Positions 7,425 to 14,685 of a stretch of 23,093 bases of DNA are shown here, piece after piece; the first letter of the stretch is position 1, and each line of letters starts with the position of its first letter. Both the position numbers and the translations under genes were made by a program. Origin of the DNA: Anaerolineae bacterium (GTDB taxonomy: Bacteria > Chloroflexota > Anaerolineae > Promineifilales > Promineifilaceae). The notes below the pieces were generated by a model. The model did no database searches, had not been told where the DNA came from, and was given only the letters and a program-made list of their open reading frames with translations. The stretch covers positions 1 through 23,093 of the forward strand of contig JANQGC010000202.1 in assembly GCA_028277515.1 (NCBI GenBank). Reading direction: 5' to 3'.

Positions 7425-8213
7425 TTGAATAACCAAAAGCCTGCCATCTCAATGGAACAGGTCAATAAAATATACCCTCCCCGCTCGCGAAAAGGAGAGC
7501 CGATATTAGCTATTCAGGATATCACTTTCGTTATCAACCGGGGAGAATTCGTTTCTGTTGTGGGACCATCCGGCTGTGGAAAATCTACTCTGGTCAAAAT
7601 GTTGGCGGGATTACTACCGGTCAATGGGGGGGTTATTGAGGTTGACGGCCAGATAGTTCAAGAACCTCACAGCGATATCGGTATTGTCTTCCAGAGTCCG
7701 GTTCTACTAAAGTGGCGCACGGTACTGGACAACGTGCTTTTTCCTTTGGACATTCTTAAGCTGCCCCGCAGCGACTACCAGGAACAGGCCAAAGACTTGT
7801 TGAATCTGGTGGACTTGTGGGAATTCCGCAATGAATATCCCCAGGTTTTATCGGGCGGGATGCAGCAAAGAGTTTCGCTTTGTCGTTCACTAATCCACGA
7901 TCCGTCGCTCTTAGTTATGGATGAACCTTTCGGTGCGCTGGATGCATTCACACGCGATGAGATGAATCTGGAGCTGCTGCGTGTCTGGTCACAGCGCAAA
8001 AAGACAGTTTTATTTATTACCCATTCCATTCCGGAAGCGGTCTTGCTGTCCGACCGGGTGATTGTGCTCTCGCCCCGTCCCAGCACCGTTGATGAAATAT
8101 TTGTCATTGGTTTGGAGCGTCCCCGAACGCTGGAGATGCGGTTCATGCCGGAGTTTCAAAATTACACGCAGCAAATTCAAAAACAAATCGTAAATTCCAG
8201 TCGGAATAACTGA
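7425..8213 (+). CDS. ABC transporter ATP-binding protein, SsuB/TauB family
   Basis: All nucleotide-binding motifs are intact: Walker A GPSGCGKST, Q-loop IVFQSP, signature LSGGMQQRV, Walker B LLVMDEPFGALD with catalytic Glu, and H-loop THSIPEA. It powers uptake of the substrate caught by the upstream lipoprotein. The start is uncertain. A TTG at 7425 has GGTGG 8 bp upstream and is chosen here. A GTG at 7413 would overlap the permease stop, and an ATG at 7452 would trim the first strand (AISMEQVNKIY) by a few residues. The frame extends further upstream only inside the permease gene. Confidence 0.88.
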   Translation: MNNQKPAISMEQVNKIYPPRSRKGEPILAIQDITFVINRGEFVSVVGPSGCGKSTLVKMLAGLLPVNGGVIEVDGQIVQEPHSDIGIVFQSPVLLKWRTVLDNVLFPLDILKLPRSDYQEQAKDLLNLVDLWEFRNEYPQVLSGGMQQRVSLCRSLIHDPSLLVMDEPFGALDAFTRDEMNLELLRVWSQRKKTVLFITHSIPEAVLLSDRVIVLSPRPSTVDEIFVIGLERPRTLEMRFMPEFQNYTQQIQKQIVNSSRNN

Positions 8214-8259
8214 ATATCTGAATTGGGCTTAAATTGAGAGCAGTGAGCAAATCAAAACG

Positions 8260-8292
8260 CTCAGCCTTAATTGCATAGGCGTCAAGATCCAT
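8260..8292 (-). pseudogene. Eleven-codon stub of a second M28 peptidase gene
   Basis: Read leftward from the ATG at 8292 the sequence encodes MDLDAYAIKAE. The intact M28 peptidase 3.6 kb away begins MDLETYTIKAE. Over these 33 bases 27 are identical, and similarity stops abruptly at 8259. The stub begins two bases after the stop of the MBL-fold hydrolase gene, so an MBL-M28 operon probably existed here and lost all but the first codons when the adjacent DNA was joined. Confidence 0.65.
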
Positions 8293-8294
8293 CA

Positions 8295-9416
8295 CTATCT
8301 TTTGCGCATCACCGCCGGCTGGGCGTCGGGAAGCTGCTGGGCCAGCAAGGCCTGCTTGCGCAAAATACCCAGGAGTTCAGGCACCTGGGGATGATCCGTG
8401 CGCCCTTCCATATGCCGGTACAGGGTATGGACATTGATCATGATCCGTTCCGGCGAATTCCAGTTGGCGAAAGGCTGTTCAATATATTCCCGGCTGAGCA
8501 CGATGCGCTGCGCCGCTTCTTCGGCCGATTGCCCGGCGGCCTGGCGCACCTTAACCCGCTCCTGAAGGAAGAGCCAGTAATCCTTGACCATCCTCGCACC
8601 GCTCTTGCCGGTCAGGGGGCCGTGTCCGGGAACAATCAAATCCACATCCATCGCCAGGATTTGGTCTAAGGCTGCCAGCATATTCTCGATAGGACCGGCC
8701 CACATGACCGGTGTGGATTCGATAAAGAGGATATCGCCGCTGAACAAGATCCTGGCATCCGGTAAATGGAGCATTAAATCACCCAGCGTATGTGCCGGGC
8801 CGACTTCGATCAGCCGCACTTCCCGCCTGCCGAAGTCCAGGGTCAGTTCGCCGGAAAAGGTGCGTGTGGGCAATGTGTGTTCTACGGCCGCGAAATCATA
8901 GGGAGCGACCATATTCTGGAACCAATGCCCGGCCGCGGCTCCACCAAAAATCCGGGTAGCGCTGAGCAGCTTGCCGATGCACCCCAGGAGTAGCATCGCC
9001 CCTGGCTTGACCGTTTGCATTTCGTCATAAGCGGCCTGGGAGGTGATGATCTCAGCATCGGAAACAAGCTGGTTGCCGAAGAAATGGTCGCCGTCAGCAT
9101 GGGTGTTGACCACGGTTTTAATCGACCCCGCCCCCATCACCGTGTGCATCACATCAAGCATCTGCCGTGTATAATGCACATCCCACAGCGTATCAACCAG
9201 CAGTGACTCTCCTTCCCCTATAATCAGGCCGGCATTGGCTTCGCCCCAGGAGCCGTTGGGGACCATCCAGGCATAGATATCATGGCCCAGGTTATACAAT
9301 CCCTCGGCATACTTGGGCACTTCCTGGAAGCGTGTCTTTTTTGCGCCAGTTCCGGCGATGATGGGGAAGTTGTGGGTGAGGGAAACGGCCGGGTTGTTCT
9401 GTTTATTTTCGGGCAT
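8295..9416 (-). CDS. MBL-fold metallo-hydrolase
   Basis: 373 residues from the ATG at 9416, which has GAAAGG ten bases upstream; the frame runs further to a TTG at 9434 without support. Metallo-beta-lactamase fold motifs are present: THADGDH (residues 105-111), GPAHTLGD (H209), FSGDILF (D228) and PGHG (H265). The first metal site reads H-A-D-G-D-H, with Asp where the usual H-x-H-x-D-H has its second His. Family members hydrolyse lactams, thioesters, phosphoesters or lactones; the substrate here is open. No signal peptide is evident. It lies directly upstream of the M28 stub, suggesting a former two-gene operon. It contains several CGGCCG copies and so looks resident. Confidence 0.88.
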   Translation of the reverse strand: MPENKQNNPAVSLTHNFPIIAGTGAKKTRFQEVPKYAEGLYNLGHDIYAWMVPNGSWGEANAGLIIGEGESLLVDTLWDVHYTRQMLDVMHTVMGAGSIKTVVNTHADGDHFFGNQLVSDAEIITSQAAYDEMQTVKPGAMLLLGCIGKLLSATRIFGGAAAGHWFQNMVAPYDFAAVEHTLPTRTFSGELTLDFGRREVRLIEVGPAHTLGDLMLHLPDARILFSGDILFIESTPVMWAGPIENMLAALDQILAMDVDLIVPGHGPLTGKSGARMVKDYWLFLQERVKVRQAAGQSAEEAAQRIVLSREYIEQPFANWNSPERIMINVHTLYRHMEGRTDHPQVPELLGILRKQALLAQQLPDAQPAVMRKR

Positions 9417-9490
9417 GTCGATATTACCTTTCAAAATGATTCTTGTACGACAAAAACTTCACTAGCTTGATTTCGCGGGCATGCTGTAGC

Positions 9491-10138
9491 TTATCCCTCT
9501 TGTGCTACCTCGTAACACAAAAAGAAGCATGATATGAGACATCGTAGGAATTGAAGATAGACCTCAAGCCTCTTTTGTTGGTTAGAGTCCCATAACTCAC
9601 CTAAAGATTTGATGCCGTGAAAAATATTGCTCCGGACTTTGTAAACAAATAAACGGCAAGTTTCGATTCTTGCAAAGCTTCTTCCCAGATTAAAATTATC
9701 TATCGGACCTTGGATCAAGTCATGAAGCTGATTGATGCTGTTGAAGAAGTTTTTCCCATCTTCTAATGAGATGTAGGGATCAGGGACAACAGCAGCCCAC
9801 GGTTCGTCAACCGCAACTTTTGGCAGTGAGTGAAATGCGTTCCTTAACGCCTGAGGCTTCTTCTGTGCTTGATCTCGAAGGAAAGCTTCAAACTGATGTT
9901 GTTTGAAACCTTCTCTTCGATCTTGTGAAAAGAATGTAACTTCATCCTTTTTGACAGAAGATGGCCAATCAATAGAGTAAAGGTTATTGTAGATAAAAAA
10001 CTGGTACACAAAGGCTGTTGCCGGCATCGTCGATCGTTCTCTACTGCTAGATTCTTTTCGAGCAAAGTGCAGAAGATCCCTACTGTCCTTATGGACCTCA
10101 GAAAGCATTTTGACGAACTGGGATACCTGTGTTGACAT
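9491..10138 (-). CDS. Uncharacterised protein with a HEPN-like R-x4-H motif
   Basis: 215 residues, not recognised as a named family. It is predicted mainly helical, and near the end it carries YKVRSNIFHG, with R169 and H174 forming the R-x4-6-H signature of HEPN ribonuclease domains; the surrounding R-x-N-x-F-H-G pattern is typical of many HEPN proteins. No membrane segment or signal is convincing. It is the third gene of a leftward set, 59 bp after the PIN gene, and shares that set's AT-rich, CGGCCG-free composition. HEPN proteins often act as RNases in TA and phage-defence systems, so such a role is plausible here, but it rests on one motif and context. Confidence 0.65.
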   Translation of the reverse strand: MSTQVSQFVKMLSEVHKDSRDLLHFARKESSSRERSTMPATAFVYQFFIYNNLYSIDWPSSVKKDEVTFFSQDRREGFKQHQFEAFLRDQAQKKPQALRNAFHSLPKVAVDEPWAAVVPDPYISLEDGKNFFNSINQLHDLIQGPIDNFNLGRSFARIETCRLFVYKVRSNIFHGIKSLGELWDSNQQKRLEVYLQFLRCLISCFFLCYEVAQEG

Positions 10139-10197
10139 TAGGGATTTTACCTAGACGAAAACACTAAAAATACTGTCCAGGGAGTATCTGAAGCTAG

Positions 10198-10668
10198 CTA
10201 AAACTCCCAGCCTTCTTGCAACATCATTTGTTCTAGATTCATACAGGTTACTCTGAAGTGCTCGCACACATTAGGAATTTTGGCGGCATTTTTCTTCTTT
10301 GCTTCCTCTGTGACAACGCATCCGCCATGGGCTTTTGCTAGAGCTACAACAAAAGGGTCTGCAGCAGCTCCCCCATTCAATACTCGTTTTTGGTTCAATA
10401 GTTGTTGGAAATGTCTAACCCCAAAAATTTGACCAACAAAATTAGTTTCTTCTGGTGATGGGACTAAAAATATATGCTTGTTGGCTGCTATCCACTCGCG
10501 GAGATGCTCTCTACGAGCTTGATACTCTAACTCATTATAAACCTCTCTAGTGGATATGATTCTACCCTCTCCAACTAAACCATCGAACTGGCTCCAGAAA
10601 GATGGAAAGCGTTCCGGAAAATAATGACCTAGCACTCTAAAGCTATTTGTGTCTAAGACATATATCAT
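10198..10668 (-). CDS. DUF4411 family PIN-domain protein (putative toxin)
   Basis: 156 residues. PIN-like acidic positions are D6 (YVLDTNSF), E42 and E46 (REVYNELE) and D104 (AAADPFVVALA), followed by VVTEE. This is the DUF4411 pattern. The gene overlaps the upstream XRE-ImmA gene by 4 bp (ATGA, 10665-10668), implying coupled translation. Pairs of an ImmA/IrrE-type regulator and a DUF4411 PIN protein are a recurrent, predicted TA arrangement; by analogy this is the RNase toxin and the upstream gene its regulator or antidote. No activity is proven by the sequence. Confidence 0.85.
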   Translation of the reverse strand: MIYVLDTNSFRVLGHYFPERFPSFWSQFDGLVGEGRIISTREVYNELEYQARREHLREWIAANKHIFLVPSPEETNFVGQIFGVRHFQQLLNQKRVLNGGAAADPFVVALAKAHGGCVVTEEAKKKNAAKIPNVCEHFRVTCMNLEQMMLQEGWEF

Positions 10669-11837
10669 GGCGAAGCAACCTTTCTTAAGAAGCGTTGTTC
10701 AAGGTTATCAATCCCTTTTGCTTTGACATCCAAATAATCAGCGAGTTGTTGTAAAGTGCATTTACCCTGGTAATAATGGGAAAAAGCTAACTCCATATAT
10801 TTTGTTCCAAGGTATGTTACTTTTGTTGCGTAATAGTCCCCTCCAGGGGATCGTGCTGCTCGACGCTCCTTATAATCTTGCAACCACTCCTCTACAGTTT
10901 TTTCGTAATATTCTCGAGACACAATATTTCTATCTAATAGCTTGCGAAGGATAACTTCTCGACTGACGCGATATTGTTTTGCTAGCCTACTTACCATGTC
11001 GAGAGTAGGGATATTAAAATCAAGTTGACGATCAAAATCTGAAGAAGGAACAAGAAATTCGCCCGCAAATTGGTTGCAAAAAACTTCGATTTCTTTGGCA
11101 TCACCTATTAAAACGTTGATGTACCGATTGTTTCTTTTAGTGACACCGTTTGTGCTCAACAAAATATGCGCTAATTCATGAAAAAGAGTAAAGATTTGTC
11201 GGCTTGATGCGGTGCTGTTGTTGAGATAGATAACTGGAAATTCTTGATCTGAAAGGCAGAAGCCAGATACATCTTCCTGTTTGAAGGATCGTTTAAATAC
11301 AAAAACACCAGCACTTTGTACCGCATCACGCCATTTTTCTAAGGCTATTTTGTTACTGCGCCATTTTTTTTGTTCTTCCAGTGGTATATTTAAATATTCT
11401 CTTACAGTTTTAGAAGCCAAGACAACGTTTGAACTTTTGTTTATTCCAAGGTCACGAAATATCAGCCGTTCACTGGGGCTAGATCCATTATTTAATTCAA
11501 TGAGAGATAGTTGTTTTGCTTTCCCTTCGCGAATTGCGTGGAGGGTGTCGGGTTGAAGATTTTCAATCTCAAAGTCAGGAAGTGTTCGAAATGATTGCTT
11601 GGTATCGGGTTCATCGGGCGGATCGGGGAAAAAGAACAGTGCTATTGGTCTTTTGTAGAAAGTGTAAGCGAGGCGCTCAAGCTGATTATAGGTTGGAGAT
11701 CTTTCACCTGATTCCCATTGCCCAATAACCGTTACATCCTTTTTGAAAGAAGTCGCTATGTCCTCAAGAGAGTAACCGGCCCGCTCTCTAGCCCACTTCA
11801 ATAACTGCGGATTTAGTCCTTGGACATAGTTTGCCAC
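10665..11837 (-). CDS. XRE-family HTH protein fused to an ImmA/IrrE metallopeptidase domain
   Basis: 390 residues. An XRE/Cro-type helix-turn-helix covers ~8-62 (AGYSLEDIATSF, then VIGQWESGERSPTYNQLE). A COG2856 (ImmA/IrrE) domain follows, with FTLFHELAHILL giving zinc ligands H220 and H224 and catalytic E221, and a third ligand candidate in EIEVFCNQFAGEFLVP (E251). Such proteins bind DNA and cleave a repressor, or themselves, in response to a signal such as DNA damage or infection. The start is GTG at 11837, with AGGAG (complement of 11848-11852) ten bases upstream. It heads the operon with the PIN and HEPN-like genes. Confidence 0.9.
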   Translation of the reverse strand: MANYVQGLNPQLLKWARERAGYSLEDIATSFKKDVTVIGQWESGERSPTYNQLERLAYTFYKRPIALFFFPDPPDEPDTKQSFRTLPDFEIENLQPDTLHAIREGKAKQLSLIELNNGSSPSERLIFRDLGINKSSNVVLASKTVREYLNIPLEEQKKWRSNKIALEKWRDAVQSAGVFVFKRSFKQEDVSGFCLSDQEFPVIYLNNSTASSRQIFTLFHELAHILLSTNGVTKRNNRYINVLIGDAKEIEVFCNQFAGEFLVPSSDFDRQLDFNIPTLDMVSRLAKQYRVSREVILRKLLDRNIVSREYYEKTVEEWLQDYKERRAARSPGGDYYATKVTYLGTKYMELAFSHYYQGKCTLQQLADYLDVKAKGIDNLEQRFLRKVASP

Positions 11838-11995
11838 TGAATTTCAGCTCCTATCGCTGAGTATTAACTGGAAATATTCTAACAGAAAATAGGATACCTC
11901 ATAGGCTAAGAGCAACACCAATAACTATTAATTCCCATTGCAATTGCGTCTAACACCTAATTATCTCCCCATAATTGGGAAATAAAAGCGCGAAA

Positions 11996-12015
11996 AGACG
12001 CTGTTTATGGCGTCT
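11996..12015. repeat. Perfect inverted repeat AGACGC-N8-GCGTCT
   Basis: A 6-8-6 perfect dyad whose right arm runs into the second copy of the CGTCTAA direct repeat. It could be an operator for the XRE-ImmA protein. Confidence 0.6.
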
Positions 12016-12116
12016 AATATCTATTATAGGCAGTTAGAAGTGTCTTTGTTTACCCCAATTTATTTACCGGCATACATCCGGCCGATCTTCCCTGCTCATG
12101 ACTTCCTTGTAAATAA

Positions 12117-12158
12117 GCATCCTAGATGCCGAATTCAGAATTCACGTATCCAGGATGC
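12117..12158. repeat. Nested palindromes bounded by GCATCCT / AGGATGC
   Basis: A perfect 7-bp inverted repeat (12117-12123 and 12152-12158) encloses a second palindrome, GAATTC-A-GAATTC (12131-12143). The left edge alone also forms GCATC-CTA-GATGC (12117-12129). The nested symmetry is unusual for plain spacer DNA. Confidence 0.6.
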
Positions 12159-12200
12159 GCGCTTACACGCATGAAGCACGGGCAGCAATAATGTCTATTA

Positions 12201-12209
12201 TGGTATACT
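12201..12209 (+). promoter_or_regulatory. Extended -10 promoter of the DUF433-DUF5615 pair
   Basis: TGG then TATACT (12204-12209), an extended -10 without an evident -35. The predicted start at ~12216 falls inside AAGTGACAGGTACGT (12210-12224), a 13/15 match to the palindrome family found at 16.7-20 kb. Confidence 0.45.
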
Positions 12210-12254
12210 AAGTGACAGGTACGTGTTATTGCAAAAATTGCAGGAGAATAGCGA

Positions 12255-12560
12255 ATGCAATCGACGATACAAAGCATTGATCTTATTTCTATAGATTCAA
12301 ACATCCGTAATGGAAGACCCTGTGTTGCGGGCACGACTATTGAGGTTTCGGTTATTGTGATTGCAAAAATTGTACATGGCTTTGAACCGGATGAGATCGC
12401 GGCCGATTATGAACTTTCGCTGTCCCAAGTATACGCCGCACTAGCCTATTACTACGAAAACAAACAAGCCATTGATGCTTCAATCAGCGAGCGGCATAGA
12501 TTGGCTCAAAAATTGAAGGAAGAACGAGTTGGAAGCCGCTATTCGTCTCTATTTGGATGA
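12255..12560 (+). CDS. DUF433 family antitoxin (COG2442)
   Basis: 101 residues. The DUF433 core, NGRPCVAGTTIEV followed by FEPDEIAADYELSLSQVYAALAYYYENK, forms a helix-turn-helix-like DNA-binding unit. Ribosome site AGGAG (12242-12246) lies eight bases before the ATG. It overlaps the downstream DUF5615 gene by 32 bp. DUF433-DUF5615 (COG2442-COG4634) is a well-known TA pair related to VapBC; this member is the antitoxin and the likely autorepressor. Confidence 0.9.
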   Translation: MQSTIQSIDLISIDSNIRNGRPCVAGTTIEVSVIVIAKIVHGFEPDEIAADYELSLSQVYAALAYYYENKQAIDASISERHRLAQKLKEERVGSRYSSLFG

Positions 12561-12864
12561 AAATTTGAGCCCCAAAATCGGTGAGCAACTTAAACTACGT
12601 GGGATTGATGCTATAAGTGTTCGGGATTTGGGAATATTGGGAGCATCAGATGAGAGCCATTTGGAGAGAGCAACACGACTCGACAGGGTATTAGTAACAT
12701 CTGACGTCGACTTTTTGCGCCTGGCTGCCGACGGTACAAAGCATAGTGGCATTGTGTTTGGTATTCAAGAGGATCATTCGATGGGAGATTGGGTGAAAAA
12801 ATTGGAGCTTATTTGTTTTGTGTACTCACCAGTTGAAATGGAAAATCACGTAGAATACCTTTAG
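12529..12864 (+). CDS. DUF5615 family PIN-like toxin (COG4634)
   Basis: 111 residues. PIN-like acidic residues are D10/E11 in LYLDENLSP, then TSDVDFLRLA (D59, D61), the DUF5615 pattern. The start is TTG at 12529, with AAGGA (12516-12520) eight bases upstream inside the antitoxin gene; an ATG start is not available before the conserved LDEN. It is expected to be an RNase held inactive by the DUF433 protein. The pair is complete and looks functional. Confidence 0.88.
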   Translation: MEAAIRLYLDENLSPKIGEQLKLRGIDAISVRDLGILGASDESHLERATRLDRVLVTSDVDFLRLAADGTKHSGIVFGIQEDHSMGDWVKKLELICFVYSPVEMENHVEYL

Positions 12865-12869
12865 ACCAT

Positions 12870-12896
12870 CCCGAAATCGGGTAGAAGAAAGTTTTT
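12870..12896 (+). terminator. Possible weak terminator after the DUF433-DUF5615 pair
   Basis: CCCGA-AA-TCGGG (12870-12881), six bases after the stop, then a T5 run at 12892-12896. The stem is short and the T run is ten bases away, so the call is tentative. Confidence 0.3.
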
Positions 12897-12938
12897 GCTG
12901 CGGCCGTTGATTGGCCGGGATTGTGTCGCCAGGATGAG

Positions 12939-13685
12939 ATGAATCGTCGGCCGCAAGTCCCTAACTCCAATCACTTTGATATGACAGCGGAAAAATTTAT
13001 AGAAAAACTGTCAGAATACAAGTCCGATGAAGAATCAGGCAAGGTCGAAAAGTTTTTCAAAGGTAACGATGGAAAAACGAAAGATTTTGGCGTGAAATTT
13101 GGAAATGTATTCAAAACAGCGAAAGTGTTTTGGGAGCTACCTCCGGACGAGATCGAAAAATTACTTGAAAGTGATTATTACGAAATCAGAATGGGCGCGG
13201 TCAGCATTATGGATTTTCAAGCCAAGCATAAGAAAACCTCTGCGGAACGCAAAAAAGAATTGTTTGACCTCTATTTGCGCAGACATGATCGCCTGAACAA
13301 TTGGGATTTTCCTGATCGCGCGGCGCCTGGGGTAATCGGTGCGTACCTGGTTGATAAGCCAAGAGATGTTTTGTACAAACTGGCGCGATCAAAAGATCCC
13401 TGGGAACGGCGAACCGCCATCGTCAGCACCTATGCTTTTATCAAGAAAGGGGATATAGAAGATACCTTTAAGATTGCTGAAATTCTCGTCAACGATGAGC
13501 ATGAACTCATTAACAAAGCTGTCGGTAGTTGGGTTCGTGAAGCTGGCAAAAGAGATGAAAAAAGATTGCGGCAGTTTTTGGATAACCATGCCGCGACAAT
13601 GCCCAGAGTAACCTTACGCTATGCCGTTGAAAAATTGGATAAACCAACAAAAGATTATTATTTAGGGCGCGCGAAAAATCATTAA
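12939..13685 (+). CDS. DNA alkylation repair protein, AlkD-like HEAT-repeat glycosylase
   Basis: 248 residues. From ~residue 15 it matches the DNA alkylation repair family: NNWDFPDRAAPGVIGAYL (W122, D126), DPWERRTAIVST (W155), INKAVGSWVREAGKRD and MPRVTLRYAVEKL. AlkD-type enzymes excise N3- and N7-alkylated bases with HEAT-like helical repeats, using Trp residues and an Asp at the lesion site. The usual K-A-V-G-W reads KAVGSW here, so the third Trp is shifted by one position. The start is uncertain: ATG 12939 has AGGA close by, and ATG 12981 (MTAEKF) fits the family start better but lacks a ribosome site. The stop overlaps the convergent downstream gene by four bases. Confidence 0.85.
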   Translation: MNRRPQVPNSNHFDMTAEKFIEKLSEYKSDEESGKVEKFFKGNDGKTKDFGVKFGNVFKTAKVFWELPPDEIEKLLESDYYEIRMGAVSIMDFQAKHKKTSAERKKELFDLYLRRHDRLNNWDFPDRAAPGVIGAYLVDKPRDVLYKLARSKDPWERRTAIVSTYAFIKKGDIEDTFKIAEILVNDEHELINKAVGSWVREAGKRDEKRLRQFLDNHAATMPRVTLRYAVEKLDKPTKDYYLGRAKNH

Positions 13686-14146
13686 CTCTGCCGCGTATAT
13701 TCCGCCTCCACCGCCAACATCTCATCCCCCTCCGGCGAAATGTTATACATGAGCATCTTTAAGGCATGGGTCGTATTGGTGTCAATAACAATTCGCCAGC
13801 CCCAATCCGGGCCGGGCGGGGCAGCGTAGGAACCTTTCAGCGAGATTAAGCCCTCATCATCGGGGCTGCCCTGGCAGATCATAAACTTGTCACCCATATG
13901 CCAGGAATCGATCCACACCGCCTGAACTGACCGGCCCTGGCTGTCCTGGCTCAGCAAAAGCAGTCCTTCCTGCGCCTGACCCTGGAACCCCCAGGTATAG
14001 GCAAATATGACAAAACTCTCCCTGGCCACGGGTGAAAGGGCGGCCGTAGCGGCCGAAACATCAGCCTCATCTTCAGGGTCCAGCCACAGCCGGTTAACCC
14101 CGGTCCAGGATCCGAGATGGTTGATTAAATATTCTATTGCGGCCAT
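13682..14146 (-). CDS. DUF1579-like protein of unknown function
   Basis: 154 residues, predicted strand-rich and lipocalin-like. It opens with INHLGSWTGVNRLWL, the L-G-x-W-x-G motif of DUF1579 and similar small-molecule-binding barrels, with later tryptophans in AVWIDSWHMGD and DWGWRIVID. No signal peptide is seen. The ribosome site is GAAGGA just before the ATG. It ends tail-to-tail with the AlkD-like gene, the two stops sharing TTAA. Three CGGCCG copies in or near it suggest resident DNA. The function is unknown and the family call is by motif only. Confidence 0.65.
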   Translation of the reverse strand: MAAIEYLINHLGSWTGVNRLWLDPEDEADVSAATAALSPVARESFVIFAYTWGFQGQAQEGLLLLSQDSQGRSVQAVWIDSWHMGDKFMICQGSPDDEGLISLKGSYAAPPGPDWGWRIVIDTNTTHALKMLMYNISPEGDEMLAVEAEYTRQS

Positions 14147-14315
14147 GTTCCTTCACTCTTTTTAAAGTTGTCAAGTCCTTCAGCGAATTATAACATATGG
14201 ACGGCCGGTAAAAATGGATGATCCACAACGGTTTGAATCAAATTACTCCTTTCTATTGGCAATAAAATGGTGTTTAATTCTCATACGCATCAGTTGCGAT
14301 AAGGAATTAGAAAAC

Positions 14316-14528
14316 ATGAACATCGTAACAATTTCATCTAAATATCAGGTTACCATTCCCAAAGCAATACGTGAGCAGTTCAACATCCGGCCCGGACAAA
14401 AAATGATGTTTATCCCGTACAAAGAGACGCTGCGGGTGGTCATTGTACCTTCTGTCGAAGATGCGCAAGCTCTTTTACCTGGAATCGACACGGACCCACA
14501 ACGTGAAAAGGATGACCGGGAAATATGA
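14316..14528 (+). CDS. AbrB/MazE-type (SpoVT-AbrB) antitoxin, now without its toxin
   Basis: 70 residues. The swapped-hairpin AbrB domain fills the first half: TISSKYQVTIPKAIREQF, then IRPGQKMMFIPY. The start is ATG 14316 with AAGGA (14301-14305) ten bases upstream; the frame extends to 14214 without support. The charged tail (TDPQREKDDREI) would bind a PIN toxin. The next gene starts in an ATGA overlap, as is normal for AbrB-VapC pairs, but is broken after six codons, leaving this an orphan antitoxin that may still repress its own promoter or neutralise a related toxin elsewhere. Confidence 0.88.
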   Translation: MNIVTISSKYQVTIPKAIREQFNIRPGQKMMFIPYKETLRVVIVPSVEDAQALLPGIDTDPQREKDDREI

Positions 14529-14545
14529 ATGTCGTCGGTATTTAG
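14525..14545 (+). pseudogene. Six-codon stub of a VapC-like toxin gene
   Basis: It begins in an ATGA overlap with the antitoxin stop and encodes MNVVGI, then TAG. VapC toxins paired with such antitoxins often begin MNVVD, so the first ~12 bases look like a true toxin start joined to unrelated DNA. No PIN motif is readable in the three rightward frames between here and 14685. Confidence 0.55.
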
Positions 14546-14596
14546 AATATCAATTTTGAAAGAGCAGGAAAGAGGTGTAAAACCAGCGGTGCTGTA

Positions 14597-14641
14597 GAAC
14601 AAATTGCCTAATTTGTTCAAGCGCAAAAAAGGCTTTTTGCG
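14597..14641. terminator. Two consecutive hairpins, probable bidirectional terminator
   Basis: GAACAAATT-GCCT-AATTTGTTC (14597-14618, 9-bp stem) is followed after three bases by CGCAAAAA-AGGC-TTTTTGCG (14622-14641, 8-bp stem with A and T runs). They lie between the rightward AbrB gene and the end of the leftward transporter gene, where a terminator for both is expected. Confidence 0.6.
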
Positions 14642-14685
14642 TTACAACCGCAAGCCGGCAAGCTCGCGCTACATTGTGCGGTTTC

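Larger units (their letters stand above)
11838..12254. other. Gene-free divergent intergenic region rich in inverted repeats
   Basis: It separates the leftward ImmA set from the rightward DUF433 pair. It is AT-rich with several dyads, listed separately, and a loose direct repeat: CGTCTAACACCTA at 11947 and CGTCTAATATCTA at 12011. No coding sequence was supported. A clear leftward promoter for the ImmA gene could not be picked with confidence. Confidence 0.6.

Noticed and set aside
8220..8259. Terminator between the ABC operon and the MBL gene
   Set aside because: Only a 5-bp stem (TGAGC / GCTCA) with a 10-base loop and no T run.
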